45,714 nucleotides of DNA from Pseudomonas sp. (GCF_030683065.1 NZ_JAUXMX010000016.1:1-45714); one strand, 5' to 3'. Shown: positions 26,028-36,588, counted from the first letter of the stretch. The notes: generated by a model from the letters alone, not told the origin. Numbers and translations are program-made.

Positions 26028-28488
26028 CGGCAAATTGCCTCAATAGATCAGCTGGCTGACGCCTGGACAGTTGCCACAAGGGGCCGGCAGCGGCCAGTAA
26101 ACTGGTCAGCAGGCCCAGCAAGCAGAGTTGCAGCAATTGCCCGGGGAAAACATACAGCGGCAGGCGCCAGCCGAAGGCTTGCACATTCACTACCGCTACC
26201 AGGCACCAGGCCAGCAGCAAACCAAGTGGTATAGCCAGCAACACGGTCAGCCCGGCCAGCAGGACGGTTTGACTCAGGCTCAGCCAGGCCAGGTGCCGGC
26301 GCTCAAGGCCCAGCGCCCAGAGCGGCGCCAGTTGCCCAAGCCGACTCTGGCCCAGGGTCAGCAAACTGATGAACAAGGCAATCCCGGCCACCCCCAGGGT
26401 CAGGCTGTTCAGCGCAGCAGTGGCGGCAAAGGTGCGGTCGAATACCTGGGTCGACCAGCGTTTCAGGGAAGCCTGGTCAATCAGCCGCGAAGGCTCCAGG
26501 CCAAAGCGCTTTTCGAGCGCTTGTTTGACATCATCTGCCCGATTCACTGGCATACGCAGGCTCAAACTGCTCAGACTGGCGTGCGCCCAGTATTGTCGCA
26601 GCCAGTCGGCACTCACCAGTATCTGTCCCTTGGGGTTGCCGTAGTCCGCGTACAGCCCAACCACCGGTAGCGCCTGATCACCGCTCGGAGTAACCAGCGT
26701 CAGGCTGTCGCCAACACCCAGTTTGAGTTGGCGTGCGAGCTGTTCACTGAGCATCGCCCCCTGCCCGGCATCCAGCTTTTGCCATGCTTGGCCGTGCTGT
26801 TCCAGCAAGGGCCAGTGCTGCCGGTAACTGACATGGCTGATGATGCCTTGCACCTGCACGGGGCTGCCTTGCAGGCGCACGTCGATAAGCCATTGCGGCA
26901 GGATCGCCTCGATATCCGGCTGCGTGCTCAGCCATTGACTGATTTGCACACCCTGACGGGTATCGCGCGGATTGATGAACAACTCTGCAGACAAACGCTG
27001 GTCAAGCCAGCCGATAAAGGTCTTGCGAAAGCCCTCGGTCATGCTGCCAACCCCGACGCTCGCCGCCAATGCCAGTAACAACGCCATCAGTGCCAGCGAC
27101 AAAGCCGGCAGCTGTTGGCGACTGTCTGCAACAAACCATTCAACCAATGGGCCTCGACAATAGCGGGCCAGCCCGGCCAGCACGCCGTCAAGCAACGCCG
27201 GCAGCAGTAAAGCCGCCGCTAGAAGCAGCGAAGCCAGCATGACAAATGCAATGAGCAGGCTATCTCCCAGCTGCCAACAGGCCAGTGCAAGGCCCAACAA
27301 GCCGATCGCCAGCAGCGCCTGACGCTTCAGCCAGCGGCTCTGGGCCAGGCGCCAGGCCTGCGGCTTCGCCACTTCCAGCAGTGGCAGGCGGGCCGCGATT
27401 AACAGGCTCTTGCCGCCGGCCAGCAATGTTCCAAGCAAACTGATTGCCAGGCCCGCCAGCCACCATTGCGGCGACAAGCTCAGCTGACCGGCGATTTCCG
27501 CACCATACAAACCACGCAAACTGGCCGCGACATCGCTCAGCAAGGCACTGGCCAGCAAGTAACCGCTGACCACTCCGGCCAGCCCCCCGAGCAGGGCAAA
27601 CAGCCCTAATTCCACTGCCAGCGCTGCGATCATTGCACTGAGGCTTACCCCGCACGCACGCAAATTACGCAGCAGGCCACGGCGCTGCTCGAGTGCCAGC
27701 CCGATAGAGGCATGCACAATTAGCAGACCGACCATAAAGGCCAACAAACCCAGTGCGGTGAGGTTGAGATGAAAACTCTGGGTCAGGCGCTGCAGATCAT
27801 CCCCGGGCAACTCTGCCTGAGCTTTCAGGGCCTCCGCCAGTTCGACCGGCAAGGCAGTGTCAGCAAAATCTGTTGGTAACAGCAGCCATGAGAGCTTTCC
27901 CGGCAGGTTGAGTAACGCTTGCGCTCGCCCGATATCCACCACGACCAGACCAGGCGCGAGCTGAGCATGCACCTGCAATGGCGGTAGGCGCTGACCGTCT
28001 GCCGTCACTGGCTGCTCGCCAGCCAGGAAACCCATGCGCTCGAGCGTATCGGCGGCAATCCAGGCAACGCCCGGCTGGCCGAGAAAACCACCAAGGTCAG
28101 CATTGCCCAATGGTTGCCCGGCAACCTCACTGCCGGAGGGTAAGGTCATAGGATCAATACCGATCAGGCGCAGGCTCCGCAGATCGTCGCTGGCAAAACG
28201 TAAACGCCCCTCGAGGATCGGGGAAACCGGCCAACCCTGCAGTCGCAACTGGATATAGGCCCGCTGGTCAACATGCAGACCCTGGCGCGCTAACAACCGG
28301 GCCGGCGCCGCATTGCTGATAATCGAACTGGCCCGGGCGTAATCTGCCCGCGCCTGACTATTGAGCGCCTGCACGCCAGTCCAGAGCATGGTGGCCAACC
28401 ACAACCCGGTAAAAATGCTGAAAAACTGCAACGGATGCCTTCGCCAATGACTGAGCAACGCCTGCAAGCTGAGAGCAAAAACACCCAT
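26017..28488 (-). CDS. FtsX-type ABC permease (AttF/AttG-like)
   Basis: An 823-residue inner-membrane protein with two FtsX/MacB-type halves. TM1 near residue 22 is followed by a periplasmic domain, then membrane clusters at about 245-375 and 390-480, a second periplasmic domain of about 220 residues, and three closing TM segments (about 690-800). The end RRQPADLLRQFADER is a typical FtsX tail. Such permeases do mechanical work on periplasmic lipoproteins or lipids rather than carrying solutes. The start overlaps the ATPase stop by one base (TGATG). It sits between its ATPase and an AttH-like lipoprotein, as in the named AttEFGH system; the function is not established. Confidence 0.88.
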   Translation of the reverse strand: MGVFALSLQALLSHWRRHPLQFFSIFTGLWLATMLWTGVQALNSQARADYARASSIISNAAPARLLARQGLHVDQRAYIQLRLQGWPVSPILEGRLRFASDDLRSLRLIGIDPMTLPSGSEVAGQPLGNADLGGFLGQPGVAWIAADTLERMGFLAGEQPVTADGQRLPPLQVHAQLAPGLVVVDIGRAQALLNLPGKLSWLLLPTDFADTALPVELAEALKAQAELPGDDLQRLTQSFHLNLTALGLLAFMVGLLIVHASIGLALEQRRGLLRNLRACGVSLSAMIAALAVELGLFALLGGLAGVVSGYLLASALLSDVAASLRGLYGAEIAGQLSLSPQWWLAGLAISLLGTLLAGGKSLLIAARLPLLEVAKPQAWRLAQSRWLKRQALLAIGLLGLALACWQLGDSLLIAFVMLASLLLAAALLLPALLDGVLAGLARYCRGPLVEWFVADSRQQLPALSLALMALLLALAASVGVGSMTEGFRKTFIGWLDQRLSAELFINPRDTRQGVQISQWLSTQPDIEAILPQWLIDVRLQGSPVQVQGIISHVSYRQHWPLLEQHGQAWQKLDAGQGAMLSEQLARQLKLGVGDSLTLVTPSGDQALPVVGLYADYGNPKGQILVSADWLRQYWAHASLSSLSLRMPVNRADDVKQALEKRFGLEPSRLIDQASLKRWSTQVFDRTFAATAALNSLTLGVAGIALFISLLTLGQSRLGQLAPLWALGLERRHLAWLSLSQTVLLAGLTVLLAIPLGLLLAWCLVAVVNVQAFGWRLPLYVFPGQLLQLCLLGLLTSLLAAAGPLWQLSRRQPADLLRQFADER

Positions 28489-29153
28489 CAGCCTTGCTCC
28501 AGCTGGACACGGCCCTGATGCAAGGTCAGCCGGCGTGAAAGTCTTGAAGCCAGCTGTGCGCTGTGCGTAACCATCAGCAGGCTACTTCCGGCTTCGCCGA
28601 CCAGCTGCAGCAGGAGATTCATCACGGCATCACTGCTGGCCTCATCGAGGCTGCCGGTTGGCTCATCTGCCAACACCAGCGAGGGACGCGAGGCCATGGC
28701 CCGCCCGATTGCCACCCGCTGCTGCTGGCCACCGGAGAGCTGCTCCGGGAAGCGCTGCAGAAAGGGCTGCAGGCCAAGCTGCTCGGCCAGATAGTCAATC
28801 CACAGGGGGTCATGCCGCCCTGCCAGGCGTGCCTGAAACGCCAGATTGGCAGCAACACTCAGGCTGCTGATCAGGTTGTATTGCTGAAAAACCAGACCAA
28901 TGCCCTCGCGGCGCCAGCGCGCCAGTTCGGCCTCACCGAGCCCATGCAAGGGCTGATCGTTGACCAGAATGCGACCGCTGTCAGCGCTCTCCAGCCCGGC
29001 GATAAGGTGCAGAAGCGTACTCTTGCCGCTCCCCGACTCGCCCATCAACGCCAGACTGTCTCCACCAGCCAGTTGCAAACTCACCCCGCGCAAAACCGCA
29101 AGGCTGCCTTGCACGTTAACAAATGACTTGTGCAGATCTTCGACGATTAGCAT
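28488..29153 (-). CDS. LolD/MacB-type ABC transporter ATP-binding protein (AttE-like)
   Basis: A 221-residue ATPase of the LolD/MacB group. Walker A GESGSGKS (38-45), signature LSGGQQQR, Walker B LVLADEPTGSLD and switch histidine in MVTHSAQ are all intact. It is the first gene of a tightly overlapping three-gene unit (ATPase, permease, lipoprotein). The ATG at 29153 has GAGGAG about twelve bases upstream, somewhat far, so its translation may be modest. Confidence 0.9.
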   Translation of the reverse strand: MLIVEDLHKSFVNVQGSLAVLRGVSLQLAGGDSLALMGESGSGKSTLLHLIAGLESADSGRILVNDQPLHGLGEAELARWRREGIGLVFQQYNLISSLSVAANLAFQARLAGRHDPLWIDYLAEQLGLQPFLQRFPEQLSGGQQQRVAIGRAMASRPSLVLADEPTGSLDEASSDAVMNLLLQLVGEAGSSLLMVTHSAQLASRLSRRLTLHQGRVQLEQG

Positions 29154-29419
29154 TGGCTATGAGAACTCCTCAACGGGCCGGCACTCTAGAACAGGGCGCA
29201 TCATTGCGCGTCGGCTGGCGGCGCTGCAAAGCCCATCATCCGGCTTTGCACTGCACTAGGCCAGCCGCTTGAACAACAACCCCGCTCCGCCCTCGCCCTC
29301 GCTGGGCCGTCTCCCCGCGCCCAACCGCCAGCCCTGCGGGCACCCACGATAGCCGGGCATCGTGGCGCCTGCGCAGACTGCTAAGGTGAACTACACAATG
29401 TGCGGCAGGAGGACGGTAG

Positions 29420-31558
29420 ATGGCCAAGCGAGCTGCAGGTGGCTCGGCGGCCGCAGGGATTGCCCTGCAGGCGGCAGCGCTGGATATCTGGGCGCAGAAG
29501 TACTGCCTGCGCGACCGTGACGGCCAGCCGCTGGATGCCAATATTGATGGCACCTGGCAGCGCATCGCCCGCGCCCTGGCCGAAGTGGAGGCGCCGCAAC
29601 TGCGCGAGCATTGGTATGAGGAGTTTCTCTGGGCGCTGCACAACGGCGCGATTCCCGCTGGACGGATAGTCGCCAATGCCGGTGCCGAGGCCTACAAGCC
29701 GGCGACCTCGACCATCAACTGCACGGTCTCAGGAACCATCGAGGATTCGATGGAGGACATTCTCGGCAAGCTGGTCGAGGCCGGGCTGACGCTCAAGGCC
29801 GGCTGCGGCATCGGCTACGAATTCTCCACCCTGCGCCCGCGCGGCGCCCTGGTTTCCGGCGCGGGGACGCAGACCAGCGGGCCACTGTCGTTTATGGATA
29901 TCTTCGACAAGATGTGTTTCACCATCAGCTCGGCCGGCGGGCGCCGCGGGGCGCAGATGGCTACTTTCGATATCGCTCACCCGGATGTGCGCGCATTTAT
30001 CGCCGCCAAGCGCGAGGACGGCCGGCTGCGCCAGTTCAACCTGAGCCTGCTGGTTGGCGACGACTTCATGCAGGCGGTAGACACCGACGCCGACTGGCCG
30101 TTGCTGTTCCCCGTGCATGCCAAGGAGCGCGCTGCGCTGGATCTCGATGACCCGGCCCAGGCGCGCTGGCGCGACTGGCCGCTGCACGACGGCTATTGCG
30201 TGCGCGAAGACGGCCTGGTGGCCTGCAAGGTCTACGCCACGCTGCGCGCCCGTGAGCTGTGGGACGCGCTGATGGCGGCCACCTACGACTACGGCGAGCC
30301 GGGCTTTATCCTGATCGACCGGGTCAATCAGCAGAACAACAACTGGTGGTGCGAGGACATCCGCGCAAGTAATCCGTGCGGCGAACAGCCCTTGCCGCCC
30401 TACGGCGCCTGCCTGCTCGGCTCGCTCAACCTGACCGCCTTCGTCGAGGCGCCGTTCACCGCCAACGCGCGCTTCGATTGGCACACATTCCGCCGCGTGG
30501 TGCGCATTTTCACCCGCCTGCTGGACAACGTGGTGGAGATCAACGGCCTGCCGCTGGCGGCGCAGCGTGCCGAGATTTTCGCCAAGCGTCGGCATGGCAT
30601 GGGTTTTCTCGGCCTGGGTTCGGCACTGACACTGCTCACGCTGCGCTATGGCAGCCCGCAGGCCTGCGCATTCACCGAGGCGGTGGCGCGCGAGATGGCC
30701 CTGACCGGCTGGCAGGTGGCCCTGGAGTTGGCCGAGGAGAAAGGCCCGGCGCCGCTGCTGACCGAAGAATTCGAGGTAAGCGCGGCGATGCTACGCCAGC
30801 GCCCGGAGATGCTTGCCGATGGCCATAAGGTCGGCGATCGCCTGCCGGGCCGGGTGCTGCACGCCAAGTATTCGCGCTACATGCAGCGCCTGGCCGAGCA
30901 TGCGCCGCAACTGGTGGCGGCGCTGGCCGAGCGCGGCGCACGCTTCACCCACCACAGCTCCATCGCGCCCACCGGCACCATCAGTTTGAGCCTGGCCAAC
31001 AATGCTTCCAACGGCATCGAACCGAGCTTCGCGCACTGTTACTCGCGCAACCTGATCCGCGCCGGGCGCAAGGCCAAGGACAGGATCGAGGTGCTCAGCT
31101 ACGAGCTGCTCGCCTACCGCACGCGGGTCAACCCGCGTGCCCGGCCCGGCGCGGACGACCCGGCCGAGCAGCTGCCGGACTACTTCGTCAGCAGCCAGGA
31201 GATCAGCCCCAGCGAGCATGTGGACATCCAGGCGGCAGCGCAGAAGTGGGTCGACTCGGCGATCTCCAAGACTGCCAACGTGCCCGCCGATTACCCCTTC
31301 GCGGCGTTCAAGGACATTTACCGCTATGCCTGGCGCCAGGGCCTCAAGGGTTGCACGACCTTTCGCTTCAACCCGGCGGCGTTCCAGGGCGTGCTGGTCA
31401 AGGACGCGGACCTGGCGCGCACCCGCTACCGCTTCGAACTGGAAGACGGCAGCCTGGTGGAGTTGGCGGGCAACGAAGAGGTCGAGTATGACGGCCAGGT
31501 GCACAGCGCCGCCAACCTGTTCGAGGCCCTGAAGGAAGGTTATTACGGCAAGTATTGA
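29420..31558 (+). CDS. nrdJa: B12-dependent (class II) ribonucleotide reductase, large catalytic part
   Basis: Makes deoxyribonucleotides with adenosylcobalamin and works with or without oxygen. It has 712 residues. The active-site cysteines are seen in TINCTVSGT (near residue 98) and ASNPCGEQPLPPYGACLLGS, then LNL (near 318), the phosphate loop in SIAPTGTISLS (near 514). The ATG has AGGAGGA upstream. The class II enzyme is split in pseudomonads and the C-terminal part is the next gene, 53 bases downstream. No B12 riboswitch is seen upstream; a 7-bp hairpin lies at 29344-29365. Confidence 0.95.
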   Translation: MAKRAAGGSAAAGIALQAAALDIWAQKYCLRDRDGQPLDANIDGTWQRIARALAEVEAPQLREHWYEEFLWALHNGAIPAGRIVANAGAEAYKPATSTINCTVSGTIEDSMEDILGKLVEAGLTLKAGCGIGYEFSTLRPRGALVSGAGTQTSGPLSFMDIFDKMCFTISSAGGRRGAQMATFDIAHPDVRAFIAAKREDGRLRQFNLSLLVGDDFMQAVDTDADWPLLFPVHAKERAALDLDDPAQARWRDWPLHDGYCVREDGLVACKVYATLRARELWDALMAATYDYGEPGFILIDRVNQQNNNWWCEDIRASNPCGEQPLPPYGACLLGSLNLTAFVEAPFTANARFDWHTFRRVVRIFTRLLDNVVEINGLPLAAQRAEIFAKRRHGMGFLGLGSALTLLTLRYGSPQACAFTEAVAREMALTGWQVALELAEEKGPAPLLTEEFEVSAAMLRQRPEMLADGHKVGDRLPGRVLHAKYSRYMQRLAEHAPQLVAALAERGARFTHHSSIAPTGTISLSLANNASNGIEPSFAHCYSRNLIRAGRKAKDRIEVLSYELLAYRTRVNPRARPGADDPAEQLPDYFVSSQEISPSEHVDIQAAAQKWVDSAISKTANVPADYPFAAFKDIYRYAWRQGLKGCTTFRFNPAAFQGVLVKDADLARTRYRFELEDGSLVELAGNEEVEYDGQVHSAANLFEALKEGYYGKY

Positions 31559-31611
31559 GCGGGTTTGTCGCGCCGCTTCAGGAGCGGTCGGCCACCCGCA
31601 GGGAGCAACCC

Positions 31612-32292
31612 ATGGTGGTAAAAATCGACAAATCCATCGTCGGCTACCAGGTGGTCGACGAGGTCGAGGCGCTGCAGCGTGCGGCGGCTGCCGAAACGCC
31701 GGTGCAGCTGGACGAGCCCCTGCCGCGCCCGGAGAGCCTGCTCGGCGTCACCTACAAGATCAAGTCGCCGCTGTTCGAGCATGCGCTCTACGTCACCATC
31801 AACGACATCCTGCTCAACGCCGGCACCCCCCAGGAGCAGCGTCGACCGTTCGAGATTTTCATCAACTCAAGGGGTATGGAGCATTTCCAGTGGATAGTCG
31901 CGCTGACGCGGATCATGTCGGCGGTGCTGCGCAAGGGCGGTGACTGCACCTTCCTGGTCGAGGAATTGAAGGCGGTGTTCGATCCGCACGGCGGCTACCT
32001 CAAGCGCGGTGGCGTCTACATGCCGTCGCTGGTGGCCGAGATCGGCGCGGTGCTGGAGCGTCACCTGATCGCCATCGGTTTGCTCAAGGGTCACGAACTG
32101 GATGAAAGACAGCGCCGGCTGCTGGCAGAGAAGTGGGCGGTCTACCAGGCCAGCCAGGACGCCAGCGCGGTGGAGCCGGGCGAGGGTTTCCCGCCCGGCG
32201 CGCAGCTGTGCAGCACGTGCCAGACCCAGGCGCTGGTGCAGCTGGAGGGCTGCGCCACCTGCCTCAACTGTGGATATTCCAGATGCGGCTGA
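31612..32292 (+). CDS. nrdJb: B12-dependent ribonucleotide reductase, C-terminal part
   Basis: A 226-residue partner of NrdJa. The first 180 residues carry the TSCPD-like domain of class II reductases (SRGMEHFQWIVALTRIMSAV, then LRKGGD). The C-terminus is cysteine-rich (CSTC, CATCLNCGYSRCG) and should hold the redox pair that re-reduces the active site, probably with a zinc site. The ATG at 31612 has AGGGAG upstream; an earlier start would lack one. It is co-transcribed with nrdJa. A REP pair follows. Confidence 0.93.
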   Translation: MVVKIDKSIVGYQVVDEVEALQRAAAAETPVQLDEPLPRPESLLGVTYKIKSPLFEHALYVTINDILLNAGTPQEQRRPFEIFINSRGMEHFQWIVALTRIMSAVLRKGGDCTFLVEELKAVFDPHGGYLKRGGVYMPSLVAEIGAVLERHLIAIGLLKGHELDERQRRLLAEKWAVYQASQDASAVEPGEGFPPGAQLCSTCQTQALVQLEGCATCLNCGYSRCG

Positions 32293-32302
32293 GGCGCCTG
32301 CC

Positions 32303-32431
32303 GTAGGGTGCGCCATGCGCACCAATCGGGGTCTGCCGCCAGGTGTGCCGGGAAGAGCGTCTGAGGCTGGCCGCCGCGCGCCCACCAAGAGCGCGGGCAT
32401 GAGACACCATGGTGCGCGCGGCGCAGCCTGT
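32303..32431. repeat. Inverted REP pair (GTAGGGTGCGC family) behind nrdJb
   Basis: The unit at 32303-32323 is intact; the inverted unit at 32411-32431 is decayed (GCAGCCTGT in place of GCACCCTAC). It fills the convergent gap between nrdJb and thrB. Confidence 0.75.
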
Positions 32432-32437
32432 GGGTCG

Positions 32438-33388
32438 TTACAGGGCGAACGGCAGCGCCACCTCGACCTGCTGGCGATGCAGCAGGCGATGCTGGAACTC
32501 GCCCGGATCGTGGATCAGCACCTCCTGCCCGGCGAAGGAGTCGACGGCGATCAGGCGCGACAGCCAGAAGCGCACGCAGGCAATGCGCAGCATGGCCGGC
32601 CATAGCTCGGCTTCCGCCGGGGTAAAGGGGCGCAGTGCAGCATAAGCGCCGAGCAATGCCTGGGCACGGTGCGCATCGACACGGCCATCGGCGTCCGAAC
32701 ACCAGTCATTCAGGGCGATTGCCAGGTCATAGAGCATCGGCCCAGAGCAGGCGTTGTAAAAGTCGATCACGCCGGCCAAATGATTGCCATCGAACAGCAC
32801 GTTGTCGCGGAACAGGTCGGCGTGCAGGTTGGCCCGTGGCAAGGCGAGGATGCGCGGCTTGAGCACATGGATTTCCGCCAGCGCATCGCGCAGCAGCGGC
32901 AATTGCGCCTCCGGCAGTTTCAGCGCCAGGCTCGGCCCCTCTTCGAGCATCCAGTCCAGGCCGCGATCACTGCGCCGCTCCAGCACATGCCCACGGGTGG
33001 CCAGGTGAATGTGCGCCAGCAGCTGGCCGACTTCCTGGCAATGGTGCGGGTTGGCCAGGCTGACGTGCTTGCCCGGCAGACGCGGCTGCAACAGCGCCGG
33101 CTTCTCCGCGAGGCTGCGTAATGCTTCGCCATCGGCGGTGCGCAGGGCATAAGGCACCGGCAAGCCGGCCTCATGCAAGACATCGAGCAGTTCGATAAAG
33201 AACGGCAGATCGCTGCTGGGGCCGCGCTCGATCAGGGTCAGGACGAACTCGCCCTGCTCCAGACTGACGAAGAAGTTGCTGTTCTCGCTGCCTGCGGCTA
33301 TGCCTTGGAAATCGCGCAGGCGACCCAAGCCATAAGGCGCGAGAAAGACTTCCAGTTCGTGACGCTCTAGGGGGGTGAATACCGACAT
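32438..33388 (-). CDS. thrB: Homoserine kinase (APH-fold type)
   Basis: Phosphorylates homoserine on the way to threonine. It has 316 residues and the aminoglycoside-phosphotransferase fold, not the GHMP fold of enteric ThrB. The Brenner motif LHADLFRDNVLFDG supplies the catalytic aspartate (near 190), and GVIDFYNACSGPMLYDLAIA the metal aspartate (near 208). The N-terminal lobe has ENSNFFV and FVLTLIER. The ATG at 33388 lies 15 bases after the upstream DUF2782 gene stop, so the two form an operon. Confidence 0.94.
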   Translation of the reverse strand: MSVFTPLERHELEVFLAPYGLGRLRDFQGIAAGSENSNFFVSLEQGEFVLTLIERGPSSDLPFFIELLDVLHEAGLPVPYALRTADGEALRSLAEKPALLQPRLPGKHVSLANPHHCQEVGQLLAHIHLATRGHVLERRSDRGLDWMLEEGPSLALKLPEAQLPLLRDALAEIHVLKPRILALPRANLHADLFRDNVLFDGNHLAGVIDFYNACSGPMLYDLAIALNDWCSDADGRVDAHRAQALLGAYAALRPFTPAEAELWPAMLRIACVRFWLSRLIAVDSFAGQEVLIHDPGEFQHRLLHRQQVEVALPFAL

Positions 33389-33403
33389 ATCAGAACCGCC
33401 GAC

Positions 33404-33688
33404 TTACCATTTGAAAATTTCCCAGGATGGAATCAGCATGTCCGGAGAGTCCGAACGGACGAAGTTGCCGTCACTGCCGTCGGCGCGCACCAGAAAGTAG
33501 GGCTTGCCGGTCTTGGGGGTTATTTTGATTGCGTAGAGAAAGCCATTGACCCGGTACTCCTGGATAGTCCGGTCACCTTCCTGGCGGATCGTGACATCCG
33601 GCTCGGCAGACGGTGCATCATCGGCAAAAGCCGCGAGCGAAGTGACCGTCAGCAAGCTGGCCAGCAACAAGCGATTGAGTGCGCGCAT
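33404..33688 (-). CDS. DUF2782 small exported protein
   Basis: A 94-residue protein with a cleavable signal (LNRLLLASLLTVTSLAAFAD) and a single small beta domain, DVTIRQEGDRTIQEYRVNGF, then LYAIKITPKTGKPYFLV, the mark of DUF2782. The function is unknown. It is regularly found between polA and thrB in pseudomonads, here divergent from polA and 15 bases ahead of thrB. Confidence 0.92.
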   Translation of the reverse strand: MRALNRLLLASLLTVTSLAAFADDAPSAEPDVTIRQEGDRTIQEYRVNGFLYAIKITPKTGKPYFLVRADGSDGNFVRSDSPDMLIPSWEIFKW

Positions 33689-33762
33689 GGTAACCTTGTC
33701 CCTTTGTTTTCAATGGTGCGGCCATTCTAACGCCGCCCCCGCCGAAAAGGTTGATCCTGCTC

Positions 33763-36588
33763 ATGAGCCAAGCCCCTCTCGTCCTGGTCGACGGTTCCTC
33801 GTACCTGTACCGCGCCTTCCATGCCCTGCCGCCGATGACCACCTCCAAGGGCTTGCCCACCGGAGCAGTGAAGGGCGTGCTGAACATGCTCAAGAGCCTG
33901 CGCAAGCAGTATCCCGATAGCCCCTTTGCGGTGGTCTTTGACGCCAAGGGTGGCACCTTTCGCGATGCGCTGTTTGCCGAGTACAAAGCCAATCGGCCGT
34001 CGATGCCCGATGATCTGCGCGTACAGGTCGAACCTTTGCACGCCAGCGTCAAAGCGCTGGGTTATCCGCTGCTCTGCGTCGACAACGTCGAAGCCGATGA
34101 TGTGATCGGTACCCTGGCCCGCCAATGTGCTGGCGAACGCCGCGACGTAGTGATCTCCACTGGCGACAAGGACATGGCGCAACTGGTGTGCCCGCACGTT
34201 ACGCTGGTCAACACCATGACCGGTAGCGTGTACGACATCGATGGCGTGAAAGAGAAATTTGGTGTCGGTCCTGAGCTGATCATCGACTACCTGGCGTTGA
34301 TGGGCGACAAGGTCGACAACATTCCAGGGGTGCCTGGGGTCGGCGAGAAAACCGCGCTGGGCCTGCTGGTTGGTATCGGTGGCGGCCTCGACGTGATCTA
34401 CGCCAACCTCGACAAGGTGGCCGGACTGCCGATCCGTGGGGCCAAGACCCTGGCGGCCAAGCTCACCGAGCACCGTGACATGGCGTACCTGTCCTACGAG
34501 CTGGCGACCATCAAGCTGGATGTACCCTTGAACCTGGAAATCGACGCGCTGCATCCCGGTGCCGCCGATGTGCCCGCCTTGATCGCCCTGTACGAAGAGC
34601 TGGAATTCAAGGGCTGGCGCGACCAGTTGTTGCGCCAGAATCCAGGCCAGGAGCAGCCCGCCAAGGTTGCCAAGACGGCCAGCGTCGCCCCGCCTGCCGC
34701 CGACCTGTTTACCCTGACCGCCAGCGCTGCGCCGCAAGCAGAGCCGGCCATTATCGTCCAGCCCCCCGCACCGGCGGGCTATCTGACGATCCTTGAGCAG
34801 GCACAGTTCGACCATTGGCTGGAGAAGCTAGCAGGCGCCGAACTTATCGCCTTCGACAGCGAAACCACTGGCCTCGACGCCCAGAAGGCGCAGCTGGTGG
34901 GCTTGTCGTTTGCGGTCACGCCTGGCGAAGCGGCCTATATTCCGCTGGCCCACTCTTATATGGGCGTGCCGGTGCAGCTCGATCGCGACCAGGTGCTGGC
35001 GGCGCTCAAGCCGATTCTCGAAGACCCGCACAAGGCCAAGGTTGGCCAGCACGCCAAGTACGACATCAATATCCTCGCCAATGCCTCGACGCCGATCCTG
35101 GTGCAAGGCGTGGCCTTCGACACCATGCTCGAATCCTATGTGCTCGACTCCACGGCGACCCGCCATGACATGGACAGCCTGGCGTTGAAATACCTCGATC
35201 ACAGCACCATCCGCTTCGAGGACATCGCCGGCAAAGGCGCCAAGCAGCTGACCTTCGACCAGATCGCCCTGGAGCTGGCCGGCCCATACGCCGCAGAAGA
35301 CGCCGACGTGACCCTGCGCCTGCACCAGTGCCTATGGGCCAAGCTGGAAGCAGAGCCAAGCCTGGCCAAGGTCTTGCGTGAAATCGAGATGCCGCTGGTG
35401 CCTGTACTGGCGCGGATCGAGCGCCAGGGTGCGCTGGTCGACGCCAAGCTGCTTGGCCTGCACAGCGTCGAGTTGGGCGACAAGCTGGTGGCGCTGGAAC
35501 GCCAGGCCTTCGAGATCGCCGGGGAGGAGTTCAACCTGTCATCGCCCAAGCAGCTCGGGGTGATCCTCTACGAGAAACTCGGCCTGCCGATTATCAGCAA
35601 GACCGCCAAGGGCCAGGCCTCCACCGCCGAAGCGGTGCTCGCCGAGCTGGCCGAGCAGGACTTCGAGCTGCCCAAGGTACTGATGCAGTACCGCAGCCTG
35701 AGCAAACTCAAGAGCACCTACACCGACCGCCTGCCGGAGCAGATCAACCCGCGCACCGGACGTATCCACACCAGCTACCACCAGGCGGTAACTGCCACTG
35801 GGCGCTTGTCTTCCAGCGATCCGAACCTGCAGAACATTCCGATCCGCACCGCCGAAGGCCGACGTATTCGCCAGGCCTTCGTCGCCCCCGCGGGCTACCA
35901 ACTGCTGGCGGCGGACTACTCACAGATAGAGTTGCGCATCATGGCTCATCTGGCCCAGGACGAAGGCCTGCTGGATGCTTTCCGGCATGGCCGCGACGTG
36001 CACAAGGCCACGGCTGCCGAAGTGTTCGGCGTGCCACTGGAGGACGTGAGCGGTGATCAGCGGCGCAGTGCCAAGGCGATCAACTTCGGCCTGATTTACG
36101 GCATGAGCGCCTTCGGCCTGGCCAAGCAGATCGGCTGCGACCGCAAGCAGGCGCAGGCCTATATCGACGTTTACTTTGCCCGTTATCCGGGAGTTCTTGC
36201 CTATATGGAGCGCACCCGCGAGCAGGCTGCCGAGCAAGGTTATGTCGAAACCCTGTTCGGCCGCCGGCTGTACCTGCCGGAGATTCGTTCGAGCAACCAG
36301 GGCCTGCGCAAAGGCGCCGAGCGCACGGCGATCAACGCCCCCATGCAAGGCACCGCCGCGGACATCATCAAGCGCGCGATGATCGCAGTAGACAACTGGC
36401 TGAGCGAATCGGGGCTGGATGCCAAGGTCATTCTGCAGGTGCACGATGAACTGGTGCTGGAGGTCCGCGAAGACCTGATCGAGCAGGTGCGTGAGCAGAT
36501 CAAGCAGCTGATGAGCGGCGCGGCCGAGCTGGATGTACCGCTGCTGGTGGAAGTGGGCGTGGGCGACAACTGGGACGAGGCGCACTGA
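33763..36588 (+). CDS. polA: DNA polymerase I
   Basis: Repair and Okazaki-fragment polymerase, 941 residues. The 5' nuclease domain fills 1-290 ([33 protein letters not shown]). The proofreading domain is intact, with the metal ligands in [20 protein letters not shown] and [12 protein letters not shown]. Polymerase motif A is [13 protein letters not shown], the O-helix [14 protein letters not shown] and motif [11 protein letters not shown]. The ATG at 33763 is chosen by the usual [13 protein letters not shown] start; a TTG four codons earlier is the alternative. An ErsA-type small RNA gene follows. Confidence 0.97.
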   Translation: MSQAPLVLVDGSSYLYRAFHALPPMTTSKGLPTGAVKGVLNMLKSLRKQYPDSPFAVVFDAKGGTFRDALFAEYKANRPSMPDDLRVQVEPLHASVKALGYPLLCVDNVEADDVIGTLARQCAGERRDVVISTGDKDMAQLVCPHVTLVNTMTGSVYDIDGVKEKFGVGPELIIDYLALMGDKVDNIPGVPGVGEKTALGLLVGIGGGLDVIYANLDKVAGLPIRGAKTLAAKLTEHRDMAYLSYELATIKLDVPLNLEIDALHPGAADVPALIALYEELEFKGWRDQLLRQNPGQEQPAKVAKTASVAPPAADLFTLTASAAPQAEPAIIVQPPAPAGYLTILEQAQFDHWLEKLAGAELIAFDSETTGLDAQKAQLVGLSFAVTPGEAAYIPLAHSYMGVPVQLDRDQVLAALKPILEDPHKAKVGQHAKYDINILANASTPILVQGVAFDTMLESYVLDSTATRHDMDSLALKYLDHSTIRFEDIAGKGAKQLTFDQIALELAGPYAAEDADVTLRLHQCLWAKLEAEPSLAKVLREIEMPLVPVLARIERQGALVDAKLLGLHSVELGDKLVALERQAFEIAGEEFNLSSPKQLGVILYEKLGLPIISKTAKGQASTAEAVLAELAEQDFELPKVLMQYRSLSKLKSTYTDRLPEQINPRTGRIHTSYHQAVTATGRLSSSDPNLQNIPIRTAEGRRIRQAFVAPAGYQLLAADYSQIELRIMAHLAQDEGLLDAFRHGRDVHKATAAEVFGVPLEDVSGDQRRSAKAINFGLIYGMSAFGLAKQIGCDRKQAQAYIDVYFARYPGVLAYMERTREQAAEQGYVETLFGRRLYLPEIRSSNQGLRKGAERTAINAPMQGTAADIIKRAMIAVDNWLSESGLDAKVILQVHDELVLEVREDLIEQVREQIKQLMSGAAELDVPLLVEVGVGDNWDEAH

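Noticed and set aside
29154..29419. Cobalamin riboswitch before nrdJa
   Set aside because: None of the B12-box motifs can be found; only a 7-bp hairpin is present.
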